Assembly (NCBI GenBank): GCA_002396485.1
Contig: DGXZ01000062.1
Coordinates: 15,376-57,391, forward strand
Source of the DNA: Spartobacteria bacterium UBA5019
Lineage (GTDB): Bacteria > Verrucomicrobiota > Verrucomicrobiia > Chthoniobacterales > Terrimicrobiaceae
Direction: 5' to 3'
DNA length: 42,016 nt
The translations under genes and the position numbers were made by a program. Below the pieces are notes generated by a model, which saw only the letters and a list, made by a program, of their open reading frames with translations, was not told the DNA's origin and made no database searches. Below are positions 15,901 to 24,718 of this stretch, one piece after another; position 1 is the first letter of the stretch; each line of letters starts with the position of its first letter.

Positions 15901-17346
15901 CTACGGCAGGAAGCGGATCAGCAGCTGCGGGTAGAAGCCGAGAACGAGAATCAGCAGGGTGCAGAGCCCAATAGCCAGTTTCGAGAGGGGCGAAACAGCG
16001 ACTGCGCCGCAACCTTCGGGAGCGGGTTGCCAATACATGGCACGGATCACCTTGAAGTAGTAGTAAAAGCCACTGGCGACGGTGATGACTCCGATGAGCA
16101 CGAGGAGATAAAGCTCCTGGTTCATAGCAGCTTCAAAGACGAAAAACTTACCGAAGAACCCGACTGTGAAGGGAACACCCGCCAGCGAGGCTGCGGCGAT
16201 GAGCATCGCCAAGGCGAGGCCAGGAGAGCGACGGGCCAACCCATTGAAGTGCGAGAGATCGTCCCCACCGGTGGCCTTGGTGACGGGCACCATGACGAGG
16301 AAGGCAAGGAAAGTCATCAGGAAATAACCGCTGAGGTAGAAAACCACTGCGCGACCGGCAAAGGCGTCACCAATGGCGGCAAGGCCGACAAGGAGATACC
16401 CGGCGTGAGCAATACTGGAGTAGCCGAGGAGGCGCTTGAAGTTCGTCTGCGGGATAGCGGCCAAATTTCCGTAGATCAGCGTGAGGGCGGCCAATAATAG
16501 GAGAACGAGGATCAGTTTAGCCTGGAAGGATTCCAGCACGAAGAATGGCTGGAGCACCCGAATGAGAATGAGAAATCCAGCGGCTTTCGACGCAACCGCA
16601 AGGAAGGCGGTAATGGGCGTTGGCGCGCCTTGATAGACATCTGGAACCCAGAATTGGAATGGTGCGGCGGCAATTTTGAAGCCGATGGCAACCAGCACCA
16701 TGGCCAGGCCAAACAGGATGGCGGTGTGATTGGCTTCGGGGACGATTGAGAGGTTTTTCTGGATGACAGCGAGATTCGTCTCACCGGTCATACCAAAAAT
16801 CCAGGTGATGCCGTAGATGAAAAATCCGGTCGAGAGCGCCCCAAGAACGAGGAACTTCGTGCCGGCTTCAAGGCTCGCGAGACTGCGGCGCGTGTAGGCC
16901 ACTTGGATGTAAAGGGATATTGTGACCAACTCCAACGCGCAGAAGATCATGATGAAGTCGGCGGCGGAGGCCATCCACATGAGACCCGCGCAAGTGAAGA
17001 CTGGCAGGATGAAAAACTCGCCCGAACCGGCCTCCGGACGCTCGGCCGGCACAAGGCGCTGGACGATCGGGAGGTAGTCAATCGCAAGGATCAGCGTTAA
17101 AATCGTGGCGAGGAGGGCAAATCGCTTAAAGAAAAGCGATAGACCATCAACCACATAGAATCCCGAGTCCTGCATGGCGACCGGGTTCGTTTCAATGAAG
17201 AAGCTGAGGATGAAAACGCAAACTAGACCAAAGATGGCACCGTGTGCGAGAGTGACTTTGTTGGATTTGAAGCTGAAGGATTCCGCCATGAGCAGGAAGA
17301 TGCCCAAACAGACGACACAGATTTCAAGAGCGACGGGCGGGATCAT
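15901..17346 (-). CDS. nuoN: NADH-quinone oxidoreductase subunit N
   Basis: Antiporter-like, proton-pumping membrane subunit of respiratory complex I. It has 481 residues and about 14 hydrophobic helices. The conserved loop FQFWVPDVYQGAPTPITAFL and the following lysine (ASKAAGF) mark the family. The ATG overlaps the nuoM stop (ATGA). Last nuo gene; the Nudix gene follows 13 bases later. Confidence 0.96.
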   Translation of the reverse strand: MIPPVALEICVVCLGIFLLMAESFSFKSNKVTLAHGAIFGLVCVFILSFFIETNPVAMQDSGFYVVDGLSLFFKRFALLATILTLILAIDYLPIVQRLVPAERPEAGSGEFFILPVFTCAGLMWMASAADFIMIFCALELVTISLYIQVAYTRRSLASLEAGTKFLVLGALSTGFFIYGITWIFGMTGETNLAVIQKNLSIVPEANHTAILFGLAMVLVAIGFKIAAAPFQFWVPDVYQGAPTPITAFLAVASKAAGFLILIRVLQPFFVLESFQAKLILVLLLLAALTLIYGNLAAIPQTNFKRLLGYSSIAHAGYLLVGLAAIGDAFAGRAVVFYLSGYFLMTFLAFLVMVPVTKATGGDDLSHFNGLARRSPGLALAMLIAAASLAGVPFTVGFFGKFFVFEAAMNQELYLLVLIGVITVASGFYYYFKVIRAMYWQPAPEGCGAVAVSPLSKLAIGLCTLLILVLGFYPQLLIRFLP

Positions 17347-18842
17347 GGCAGAAGCAAAGCGGGTGTAACGAGGTTCACGAGAATTTGCGGGAAGAATCCG
17401 AAGAACAGCATGATGCCGATCAGAATAACGATAGCGGCATGAGGCAGACCAGCGAGGTCTGGCAGGCGGGACCAGCGATCAGACAGCGGCCCCATGAACA
17501 CGCGGCGGTAGGCGCGGAGCATGTAAATGGCGGAGATCACGATACCCCAGACGGCACAGATGGTTGCAATTTGGTAGCCATTGAAGCCGAAGACCTCTTT
17601 GCCGTCGAGGAAGCCCATTTGCGGTTCGCCTGACGCGAAGGATCCGAAGAACACGAGCAATTCCCCGGCGAAGCCGACGAAGCCGGGGAGTCCGACGGAG
17701 GCCATGGCGGCGAAGCCGAAGGCGAGGCCGAGTTTTGGTGTTACTCGGGCAATTCCACCGAGTTCAGAGAAATCCAAAGTGCCCGTGCGCTCGCGGATTT
17801 CGCCGCAGAGGGCGAAGAGAACGGCGATGGTGAGACCGTGGCTCAGGAGCATGAGCGAGGCGCCGGTGAGGCTGAATTGATTGAATGCCACGAATCCAAG
17901 GAAGATGTAGCCCATGTGCATGACGCTGGAGTAGCCGAGCATGAGGTCCAACTTTCGCTGGGCGATTGTGCAATACCCGACATAGAGGATATTGCAGGCG
18001 AGCAGTGTCAAAAGTATCGGGGCATATTCCTGAACGGATTCCGGAAGAATCGGAACAGCCAAGCGGATCAAGCCGTAGAGACCGAATTTTTTCAGCACAC
18101 CGGCGTGCAGCATGGATGCCGGAGCGGGAGCGCTTGCATAAGCCTGCGGTGCCCAGGTGTGGAAGGGAAAGAGGGATACAAGGATACCAAACCCAACCAA
18201 AAGAAGCAGATAAACAACCGGCGAATCGGGAACTTGCCCTGCTTGCGCATTGGCCACCATCTGGCGGAGGTCAAACGAACGGGCGCCTTCCGGTTGGATC
18301 AGATAGAGTCCAATGATGCCGAGCAGGAGAATGAAACTGCCTGTCGCCAGATAAACCGTGGCTTTCCACGCAGCGGCCTGACGGTCCCCCGAGCCCCAGA
18401 TGCCGATGAGGAGGAAGGTCGGGATGAGGGCCAATTCGTGGAACATGTAGAAGAAGAAGACATCCACCGAAGCAAAGGCGCCAACCACACCGGCCGAAAT
18501 GAGGAGGATGCTGGCGTAGAACCAACGGGCATTTTCCAGCGGTGCACGGGCCACGCAAACGGCGGCGAGCGTGACGATCACCGAAAGGAAAAGCATGATC
18601 AGGCTCAGGCCATCGGCTCCCAAGGTGAAGCTAATGCCCAGCTGGGGAACTACCGGGAAGCTGGAGACGAATTGGAAGCCGGCCTGCGCGGGATTGAAGA
18701 AAACGGCGACCGCAAGGAAGAAAAGGACATTCAACACCGCACCGAGGATGGAAGTGAACCTCGGATTGGCTCCGGCCATGACAAGCACGGCCGAGAGGAT
18801 CGGCACAAGAATGAGGAAGAGGAGCGGGCTGACGGAACTCAT
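17343..18842 (-). CDS. nuoM: NADH-quinone oxidoreductase subunit M
   Basis: Antiporter-like membrane subunit of complex I, 499 residues and about 14 helices. Family features include HELALIPTFLLIGIWG (conserved Glu in helix 5), FPFHTWAPQAYASAPAPAS and MLHAGVLKKFGLYGL with the channel lysine. Its ATG overlaps the nuoL stop by 4 bases and its stop overlaps nuoN, showing strict translational coupling. Confidence 0.96.
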   Translation of the reverse strand: MSSVSPLLFLILVPILSAVLVMAGANPRFTSILGAVLNVLFFLAVAVFFNPAQAGFQFVSSFPVVPQLGISFTLGADGLSLIMLFLSVIVTLAAVCVARAPLENARWFYASILLISAGVVGAFASVDVFFFYMFHELALIPTFLLIGIWGSGDRQAAAWKATVYLATGSFILLLGIIGLYLIQPEGARSFDLRQMVANAQAGQVPDSPVVYLLLLVGFGILVSLFPFHTWAPQAYASAPAPASMLHAGVLKKFGLYGLIRLAVPILPESVQEYAPILLTLLACNILYVGYCTIAQRKLDLMLGYSSVMHMGYIFLGFVAFNQFSLTGASLMLLSHGLTIAVLFALCGEIRERTGTLDFSELGGIARVTPKLGLAFGFAAMASVGLPGFVGFAGELLVFFGSFASGEPQMGFLDGKEVFGFNGYQIATICAVWGIVISAIYMLRAYRRVFMGPLSDRWSRLPDLAGLPHAAIVILIGIMLFFGFFPQILVNLVTPALLLP

Positions 18843-20650
18843 TTGGAAATCAGGATGTAAAGAAGACCGACCACACCGGCGCCGAAGAAAAAGGCGTAGG
18901 CTTGGATATTACCGAGTTGAAGGAAGCGCAGAGCGAACCCGCAGGCCCAAGTGAGCTTGCTGGGAACTTGGACGACCAGGAGATCAACGATCCATCGATC
19001 CGCCCAAGAGAGGAATGCCGCGCCTCCGCCTTGGATGTTGTTGACGAACCAGAAGTAAACATTGTCGATGTAGAGGCGGTTTGCGAAGAGCGGGATGGAG
19101 ATGGGATCCTTCTGGGCTTTGAAGTAAAGCAATGCCGAGAGACCCGCGCCGCCGAAGAACATGGCGTAGAGCAGCGGGTGCAGGAGGTGCGGGACGAGTT
19201 CGTGGTCCGGGCGGGCCAACTTGAAGAAGTGGTCTTGAATGAACGGGAACCCAGCAAAAATGGCGAGAACCGAGAGAATAAGCATCGGAACCAGCATGGT
19301 AATAGGTTGTTCCTTGGCGTGTTCTGCGTGTTCGCTGCGGGCTTTGCCGAAGAAGACGACGAAGAACTCACGGAAGATGTAGAAGGCGGTGAGACCAGCC
19401 GCAGCGGCAACGAGCCAGCCGAGGAACGGAATTTTCACGACAGCCCACTCGATGATAAGGTCTTTGCTGAAATAACCGCTCGTGTAGGGACATCCGGCAA
19501 GGGCCAGCATTCCGAGGAAAAAGCAAATCATGGTCACCGGGGTTTTCTTGCGGAGACCGCCCATGTGCCACATATCCACCTCGTGGTGCATGGCGATCAT
19601 GACAGATCCGGCTGCAAGGAAGAGGAGGCACTTGAAGCAGGCGTGGGTGAAGAGGTGGAACATCGAGACATCGGATGTCGGAGCGACGCCGATGCCGAGG
19701 ACCATGTAACCAAGCTGGGAAATAGTGGAATAAGCCAGAATGCGCTTGATGTCACTCTGCTGGGTGGCCATGAGCGCGGCGGCGAAGCAGGTGATGCCGC
19801 CAACCCAGGCAATGATCTCACGGGCGGCCGGCACGATTTCCAAAATTGGGAAAATGCGAGCCAGCATGTAAACACCTGCCGCAACCATCGTTGCAGCGTG
19901 AAGAAGGGAAGAAACAGGCGTCGGACCTTCCATCGAATTTGGCAACCACACATGGAGCGGCATCTGGGCCGATTTGCCGATGGTTCCCATGAAAATGAGC
20001 ACACAGGCAACAGTGAGATAGATCGGCGCTGTGGCCAGACCAGGAATGGATTCGATCAACTCGCTGAAGACAACCGTGCCTGTTCCAAACCAAAGAAGAA
20101 GGATGCCGAGCATGAACCCGAAGTCGCCAATGCGGTTCACGATAAACGCCTGTTTTCCGGCATCCGCTGCGGAATCCTTCGAGTAATAGTGACCGATGAG
20201 GATGTAAGAACTCACGCCGACGAGTTCCCAGAAGATAAACATCATCACAAAGTTATCTGCCAGCACGATGCCGAGCATGGAGAAAAGGAAGAGCGAGAGA
20301 CCGGCAAAAAAGCGGGAATACCCCTCCTCGTCGCGCATGTAGCCGAGCGAGTAGGTGAAAACCAGGACGGAAATCGAGGTCACCACCAGAAGCATCACCT
20401 TGCTGAGGTGGTCAAGGGTCACGCCGATGGTGAGATTCAGCTCAGGACCAAGAGTCAGCCAGTTCAGCGAGAGCATCTTGCCATCAACCGGCTGATTAAA
20501 CAGCCACCAACTCAGAGCGCATCCTGTGCCAGCGGCAATGAGCGCGAGGGAGGCGCTGAGTGTTTTTGAGAATTTCCCGAGGAGGAGGATCAGCGCGGCG
20601 CTGACCAGCGGGGTGAAAAGAATAATCCAGGGCGCGGTTTGCGTGCTCAT
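18839..20650 (-). CDS. nuoL: NADH-quinone oxidoreductase subunit L
   Basis: Largest antiporter-like subunit of complex I, distal in the membrane arm. It has 603 residues with WLPNSMEGPTPVSSLLHAAT and MVAAGVYMLAR, FWELVGVSSYILIGH, and a C-terminal extension that should form the lateral helix and last transmembrane segment. Somewhat short for the family but apparently complete. The ATG shares its A with the nuoK stop (TGATG). Confidence 0.96.
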   Translation of the reverse strand: MSTQTAPWIILFTPLVSAALILLLGKFSKTLSASLALIAAGTGCALSWWLFNQPVDGKMLSLNWLTLGPELNLTIGVTLDHLSKVMLLVVTSISVLVFTYSLGYMRDEEGYSRFFAGLSLFLFSMLGIVLADNFVMMFIFWELVGVSSYILIGHYYSKDSAADAGKQAFIVNRIGDFGFMLGILLLWFGTGTVVFSELIESIPGLATAPIYLTVACVLIFMGTIGKSAQMPLHVWLPNSMEGPTPVSSLLHAATMVAAGVYMLARIFPILEIVPAAREIIAWVGGITCFAAALMATQQSDIKRILAYSTISQLGYMVLGIGVAPTSDVSMFHLFTHACFKCLLFLAAGSVMIAMHHEVDMWHMGGLRKKTPVTMICFFLGMLALAGCPYTSGYFSKDLIIEWAVVKIPFLGWLVAAAAGLTAFYIFREFFVVFFGKARSEHAEHAKEQPITMLVPMLILSVLAIFAGFPFIQDHFFKLARPDHELVPHLLHPLLYAMFFGGAGLSALLYFKAQKDPISIPLFANRLYIDNVYFWFVNNIQGGGAAFLSWADRWIVDLLVVQVPSKLTWACGFALRFLQLGNIQAYAFFFGAGVVGLLYILISK

Positions 20651-20970
20651 CAGAACTTCAGCGTATTCAAGTCTTCAACATGGGTGGTCTGCTTGGCGCG
20701 GAAGAGCGCGACAATAATGGCGAGGCCTACGGCGACCTCGGCGGCGGCGACGGTGATGATGAAAAACACGAGCACTTGGCCATTGTAGTTCGGCATGCCG
20801 TCGGCAAGCAGGTTGAAGCGGGAGAAGGCGACGAGGGAGAGGTTGGCCGCGTTCAGCATGAGTTCAAGACCCATGAAAATGATGAGGATATTCCGACGCA
20901 GAAGGACGCCGCCGAGGCCGATGGCGAAGAGGAGTCCGCTGACGATGAGATAATGCGCTAAGGTTGGCAT
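20650..20970 (-). CDS. nuoK: NADH-quinone oxidoreductase subunit K
   Basis: Small membrane subunit of complex I (106 residues, three helices) with conserved GLELMLNAANL and VAAAEVAVGLAI carrying the two membrane glutamates of the proton path. The start is ATG 20970 (MPTLAHYLI); a TTG at 20985, just after the nuoJ stop, is less likely. Confidence 0.95.
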   Translation of the reverse strand: MPTLAHYLIVSGLLFAIGLGGVLLRRNILIIFMGLELMLNAANLSLVAFSRFNLLADGMPNYNGQVLVFFIITVAAAEVAVGLAIIVALFRAKQTTHVEDLNTLKF

Positions 20971-20985
20971 GGAGAAATCAAACAA

Positions 20986-21489
20986 TCACTTCAGTTCCTT
21001 CTTGCTGAGGAGAACAACCCCGACTGTGGAGACGAGAAGAAGGACGCCGATGATTTGGAAGGGCAGGTTGAAATTACGGAAGAGGGCGAAACCAACGAGG
21101 GCGACATCATTTGCCATGGGGTGGGAAACAACCGGCTTCACGACATCCAAGGCCGGGAGGGCGGTGATGACCTGGGTGAGTGCGGAGAGGAAGCCCCCAA
21201 CAACGAGGCCGCCACCGACCCAAGCGGAGAGGCGGACGCGGCGGCGTTTCTCCTCGCGCAGGTCGAGCAACATGATGATGAAAAGGAAAAGCACCATGAC
21301 GGCCCCTGCATAGACAAGGACCTGAACGACGGCGATGAAGTAGGCATCCAGCGTCACAAAGACAGCTGCGAGGGCAACGAACGACATGACGAGGCTCATG
21401 GCGCACGAGACGGGGTTTCTTAGCAGGATCACTCCCAGCGCGAAGGCGAGCATGAGGAGGGAGAAGATCGAGAAAAGGGCGAGTTGCAT
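20986..21489 (-). CDS. nuoJ: NADH-quinone oxidoreductase subunit J
   Basis: Complex I membrane subunit, 167 residues with five helices. It shows the family stretch RNPVSCAMSLVMSF and VQVLVYAGAVMVLFLFIIML, which contains the pi-bulge helix 3 region. It lies between nuoI and nuoK, with a 44-base gap from nuoI that shows nothing notable. Confidence 0.95.
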   Translation of the reverse strand: MQLALFSIFSLLMLAFALGVILLRNPVSCAMSLVMSFVALAAVFVTLDAYFIAVVQVLVYAGAVMVLFLFIIMLLDLREEKRRRVRLSAWVGGGLVVGGFLSALTQVITALPALDVVKPVVSHPMANDVALVGFALFRNFNLPFQIIGVLLLVSTVGVVLLSKKELK

Positions 21490-21533
21490 GTGGTGGTGTG
21501 AGGTGGCGTTCTACCAGCCGGAGGCGGGTTGTT

Positions 21534-22064
21534 CTACTTTTTTTCGTTCCACTTGTTGACGAGGCCGGTCATTTCGCCGCCGAGTTCGCGGAGTTTGTGG
21601 ATGTCGTGAACCATCTCGGCGCGGGTGAGGCCGGTGATCGAATAATCCTTGCGGAGATAGATCGCCTGCTCGGGGCAGACCTCTTCGCAGAGGCCGCAAT
21701 AGATGCAACGGATCATATCGATATCGAATGTCTTGGGGCGTTTCTCCACCTTGCTCCAGCGCTCGCCCTCGGGAATTTCTTCCGGCTGGATGGTGATGGC
21801 GCGGGGCGGGCAAATGAATTCACAGAGTTGGCAGCCCACACACTTGTCTCGTCCAAATTCATTGCTCACCAGAGTCGGGGCGCCTCGATACCAGGCGGGC
21901 ATCTGGGCGTCCCACTTCTGCTCGGGATATTGCATGGTGACTTTCGTCTGGCCCGTCAGGAGGCGGAGCATGTGTTTGAGCGTGATCAGAAGGCCCGCGA
22001 CAATCGTGGGCAGGTAGATCTTTTCGGCCAAGGTGAGGCGCGGACGCGTGACGGTGTAAGCCAT
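21534..22064 (-). CDS. nuoI: NADH-quinone oxidoreductase subunit I (2x[4Fe-4S] ferredoxin-like)
   Basis: Peripheral-arm subunit carrying clusters N6a and N6b. The 176 residues have two ferredoxin motifs, CVGCQLCEFICP (C75, C78, C81, C85) and CIYCGLCEEVCP (C120, C123, C126, C130), after an N-terminal amphipathic and hydrophobic segment. The start is ATG 22064 (MAYTVTRPRLTL); a TTG at 22085 would add seven residues. It is the first nuo gene of this cluster: nuoA to nuoH are absent upstream, where a TPR protein gene lies 112 bases away. Confidence 0.95.
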   Translation of the reverse strand: MAYTVTRPRLTLAEKIYLPTIVAGLLITLKHMLRLLTGQTKVTMQYPEQKWDAQMPAWYRGAPTLVSNEFGRDKCVGCQLCEFICPPRAITIQPEEIPEGERWSKVEKRPKTFDIDMIRCIYCGLCEEVCPEQAIYLRKDYSITGLTRAEMVHDIHKLRELGGEMTGLVNKWNEKK

Positions 22065-22176
22065 AAAGTTGAGTGGTTTTAACAATGTTCTTTCCGCATG
22101 GCAACTTTGGACTCACATTATTTCGCGAGTTCCGGCGGCGAGGCTCATTGGGAGCATTCCGCGCAGAGCGGGAGCT

Positions 22177-24315
22177 TCAATTCGCAGGCTGAATCTGAGC
22201 GAGGCGACGCTCCAGAACGGAATCCGGCTCGGCACCGAGGAGCTTGGCCCTTTCGTAATGCTTCTTGGCAAGATTAAGCGAGGGGGGCTCGGCGTTGGCA
22301 TACATGACGGCGAGGTTGAAGTGGGCGTTGGCGTAGTTCGGGTCGATGGCGAGGCTTTCACGGAAGGATTCCTCCGCCTTGGCGATGTCGCCTTTCTTCC
22401 CGAGAGCGATTGCGAGGTAATTATGGGCAACAGCATTTTTCGGGTCGGCAGGGATGACACGGTTGAGAATGGCGATCGAGTCGTCGAGGCGGCCTTGGCG
22501 GCAGTAGACATTGGCAAGGTTCACCGAAGCGAAGGCATCGTCGGATTTCAGGGATAGGGCTTTTTCCAGGGCGACTTGGGCGGCCGAGAGTTTGCCGGCC
22601 TGGATTTGAGTGACGGCGAGGTTGGCGAGGGCGAAGTGATTTTCCGGAGCAGCATCCACCACCTGTTGGTATTTTTTCTCGGCATCCGTGAATCGACGCT
22701 GTTTGGCGAGGGATGAAGCTTCGGCTGCGAGTTTTTTGGCATCGTCGGCAAGGGCATCCGCCCCGCCGCTGGATTGCCGAGGAGTGCTGGCCTCATGCGA
22801 GGGCTTGACCACGGTGAGAGAGAGATCTGCACCCTCGACTTCGGGATCCTTGAGAACGACGATTGGCTCGCGGAAGAGGGCACGCTCCTCGTCTTTCAAG
22901 ACCGGTGGGGGATTTGAGAGAATGCCGATAGAGGATGCCAGGGCATCGGATTGAACCTGGAGGCGCTTGAGTTCCTTTTCGAGGTCCGATACCACCTGGG
23001 TGCGCTCGCTTTGTTCATGAATTTGACGAAGAACAATCTGGCGCAGGAGTTGGCTTTCCGCGAAAAGGCGTTTTTGCTCTTCGCTCGGCTCCGGGTTGAG
23101 GCGAAGGCGGGCCAACTCGCCAGTGGCTTCATCGACTTGCGCCATGAGCGACTTGACGCTTGCATCGCGCGCTACCAAATCCTGCCGAGAGGCCGCGAGG
23201 CGGTCCTGCAGCAGTCCGATTTCCTCTTGAAGCCCCTCGGCTTCAGCTTGGGAAAGACCACCGGCGTTGGAGGCCTCGGCGAGCTTCTTTTCCGATGCAG
23301 CGAGTCTTTGAGCGAGGTCTTTGTTCTCAGACTCCATCTTGGCCAAGCGCTCGAGGTCGGGTTTCTGCGTGGCGAGTTGTTTTTGAAGGGCGGCCTTCTC
23401 CGTTTTAAGTGCGTCAAGTTCGGCGTCATTGTCCTTGAGACGCTTGATGCGGGCGAGCGCCTTGTCTCGCTGGGCGGCGACATTCCTGCGGTCCTCATCG
23501 GTGGCGGAGAGGACTTTTTTGCTTTCCGAAATGTAGGCGGCAGCTTTTTCGAGCTTTCCAACAACGCGGGTATACTCCTCTTGGGCGACTTCTTTTTCCG
23601 CTTCGAGTCGAGCAATGCGGTCGGAAAGCTTCTCGATCCTCTTATCTTGCGGCTCGCCCGCTTTTTGCTTCAGGGCGTCCCTTTCTTGGGTGATGTTCTG
23701 AAGGGCCCCATCGACCTGAGAGAGATTGGAATTCGTGGCCACAAGCTCGGTTTTGGTTCTGTCGAGCTCTGTCTTAACGCTGGCTACATAACCCTCCAAA
23801 GCCTCGCGCTTTTTCTTCTCCTCGGCATGGAGTTTTCGATACTCGGCGACTTGACGCTCCAGGCTGGCGATCTGCTCGCGGGCGATTTCAGAACCCGACT
23901 CGACCTTCTTGTCAGTCTCCACCTTCTGCTGCCGGGGACGGGTCGTGACAGCTGGCTCGGGAATATCGATTTCAAAGGCCCGCGTTGGGAGCGGATCCTC
24001 GTGCGAGGGTAGCTTTTCAGGCTCGGAGGCGACCATGGCGCGGAGACGCTCGATATTTCCCTGAGCCTTGCGCATGCGGAAATTCACCACAATTTCCTGC
24101 CAAGAGGGGTCGTCTTTCCGGACCTGCTCAAGAATGGCGACCGTGGATGCATATGAATTCATGGCATCCCTCAAACGCCCGTCGCGCTCGAATTTCTCGC
24201 CGGCTTGATAATCTTGGTAGGCCTTGAGAAAAAAATCTGCTGGATCGCCTGCAAAAGCAGCAGCAACGGGTAAAAGTAGTGCTGCGGTAAAAATCGCAAG
24301 GAATCGGGAGATCAT
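22177..24315 (-). CDS. secreted coiled-coil protein with C-terminal TPR repeats
   Basis: A 712-residue protein with a signal peptide (MISRFLAIFTAALLLPVAAAFA, cleavage likely before GDPADFF), a long charged coiled-coil stretch from about 144 to 460, a short proline-rich linker and three or more TPR units (about 525-700; for example YANAHFNLAVMYANAEPP). Probably periplasmic, serving as a scaffold; no enzymatic motif is seen. The ATG at 24315 puts the signal peptide first, and an upstream in-frame TTG at 24378 is rejected. It lies immediately upstream of nuoI on the same strand with a 112-base gap, so a link with complex I expression is possible but not shown. Confidence 0.75.
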   Translation of the reverse strand: MISRFLAIFTAALLLPVAAAFAGDPADFFLKAYQDYQAGEKFERDGRLRDAMNSYASTVAILEQVRKDDPSWQEIVVNFRMRKAQGNIERLRAMVASEPEKLPSHEDPLPTRAFEIDIPEPAVTTRPRQQKVETDKKVESGSEIAREQIASLERQVAEYRKLHAEEKKKREALEGYVASVKTELDRTKTELVATNSNLSQVDGALQNITQERDALKQKAGEPQDKRIEKLSDRIARLEAEKEVAQEEYTRVVGKLEKAAAYISESKKVLSATDEDRRNVAAQRDKALARIKRLKDNDAELDALKTEKAALQKQLATQKPDLERLAKMESENKDLAQRLAASEKKLAEASNAGGLSQAEAEGLQEEIGLLQDRLAASRQDLVARDASVKSLMAQVDEATGELARLRLNPEPSEEQKRLFAESQLLRQIVLRQIHEQSERTQVVSDLEKELKRLQVQSDALASSIGILSNPPPVLKDEERALFREPIVVLKDPEVEGADLSLTVVKPSHEASTPRQSSGGADALADDAKKLAAEASSLAKQRRFTDAEKKYQQVVDAAPENHFALANLAVTQIQAGKLSAAQVALEKALSLKSDDAFASVNLANVYCRQGRLDDSIAILNRVIPADPKNAVAHNYLAIALGKKGDIAKAEESFRESLAIDPNYANAHFNLAVMYANAEPPSLNLAKKHYERAKLLGAEPDSVLERRLAQIQPAN

Positions 24316-24426
24316 TTCAAGGCGGAACAGATGGGCACTATCCTGCCTGAGGTCGTGGAGGATTTCAACCGGAATCAAGGTTTACCCAGTAGCAAAATCG
24401 GCCTTGCCTTGAAATCACAGGGAGAC

Positions 24427-24441
24427 ATGATTGCACTATGA
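24427..24441 (+). other. possible 4-codon leader ORF coupled to the next gene
   Basis: ATG ATT GCA CTA TGA reads M-I-A-L-stop and is preceded by AGGGAG at an ideal 2-3 bases from the ATG region. Its TGA overlaps the ATG at 24438 (ATGA). The SD is too far from 24438 to serve it directly, so coupled re-initiation is a simple explanation. Confidence 0.3.
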
Positions 24442-24698
24442 GTGAGCTGGAAATTTATGCAGCCGGAGTTCGCCAGCCTGAGAAGATGCTCGGACTGGCC
24501 CTGGAATTGGATGTGATTCCGAACCTACGTTACAAAATCGATACAAACCATGACATTGTTTACATGGAATTTGCGGAACGCGCCCCCTCGCCAAGCACTC
24601 TGGAGTCGATCTTCACGAAATTAGGCCTGACGGCACTCTTTGTCGGCCAACTTCCTCCCGAGGGGAACTCGCCCAAGAAAACTCAGCGCATCTACTGA
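24438..24698 (+). CDS. small protein of unknown function upstream of mlaEFD
   Basis: An 86-residue soluble protein (MSELEIYAAGVRQPEKMLGLAL ... TQRIY). I do not recognise the family. The alternating pattern (EIYAAGV, DIVYMEFAER, TALFVGQLP) suggests a small alpha/beta, perhaps ACT-like, fold. It ends 20 bases before mlaE, on the same strand, so it probably belongs to the same operon. It could be a regulatory accessory to the lipid transporter; that is only positional inference. Confidence 0.6.
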   Translation: MSELEIYAAGVRQPEKMLGLALELDVIPNLRYKIDTNHDIVYMEFAERAPSPSTLESIFTKLGLTALFVGQLPPEGNSPKKTQRIY

Positions 24699-24718
24699 AG
24701 CTCGCTGCTGAAATTCCC

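Noticed and set aside
18902..20569. 555-codon open frame on the plus strand opposite nuoL
   Set aside because: Antisense to a clear complex I subunit; the product is highly charged low-complexity sequence.
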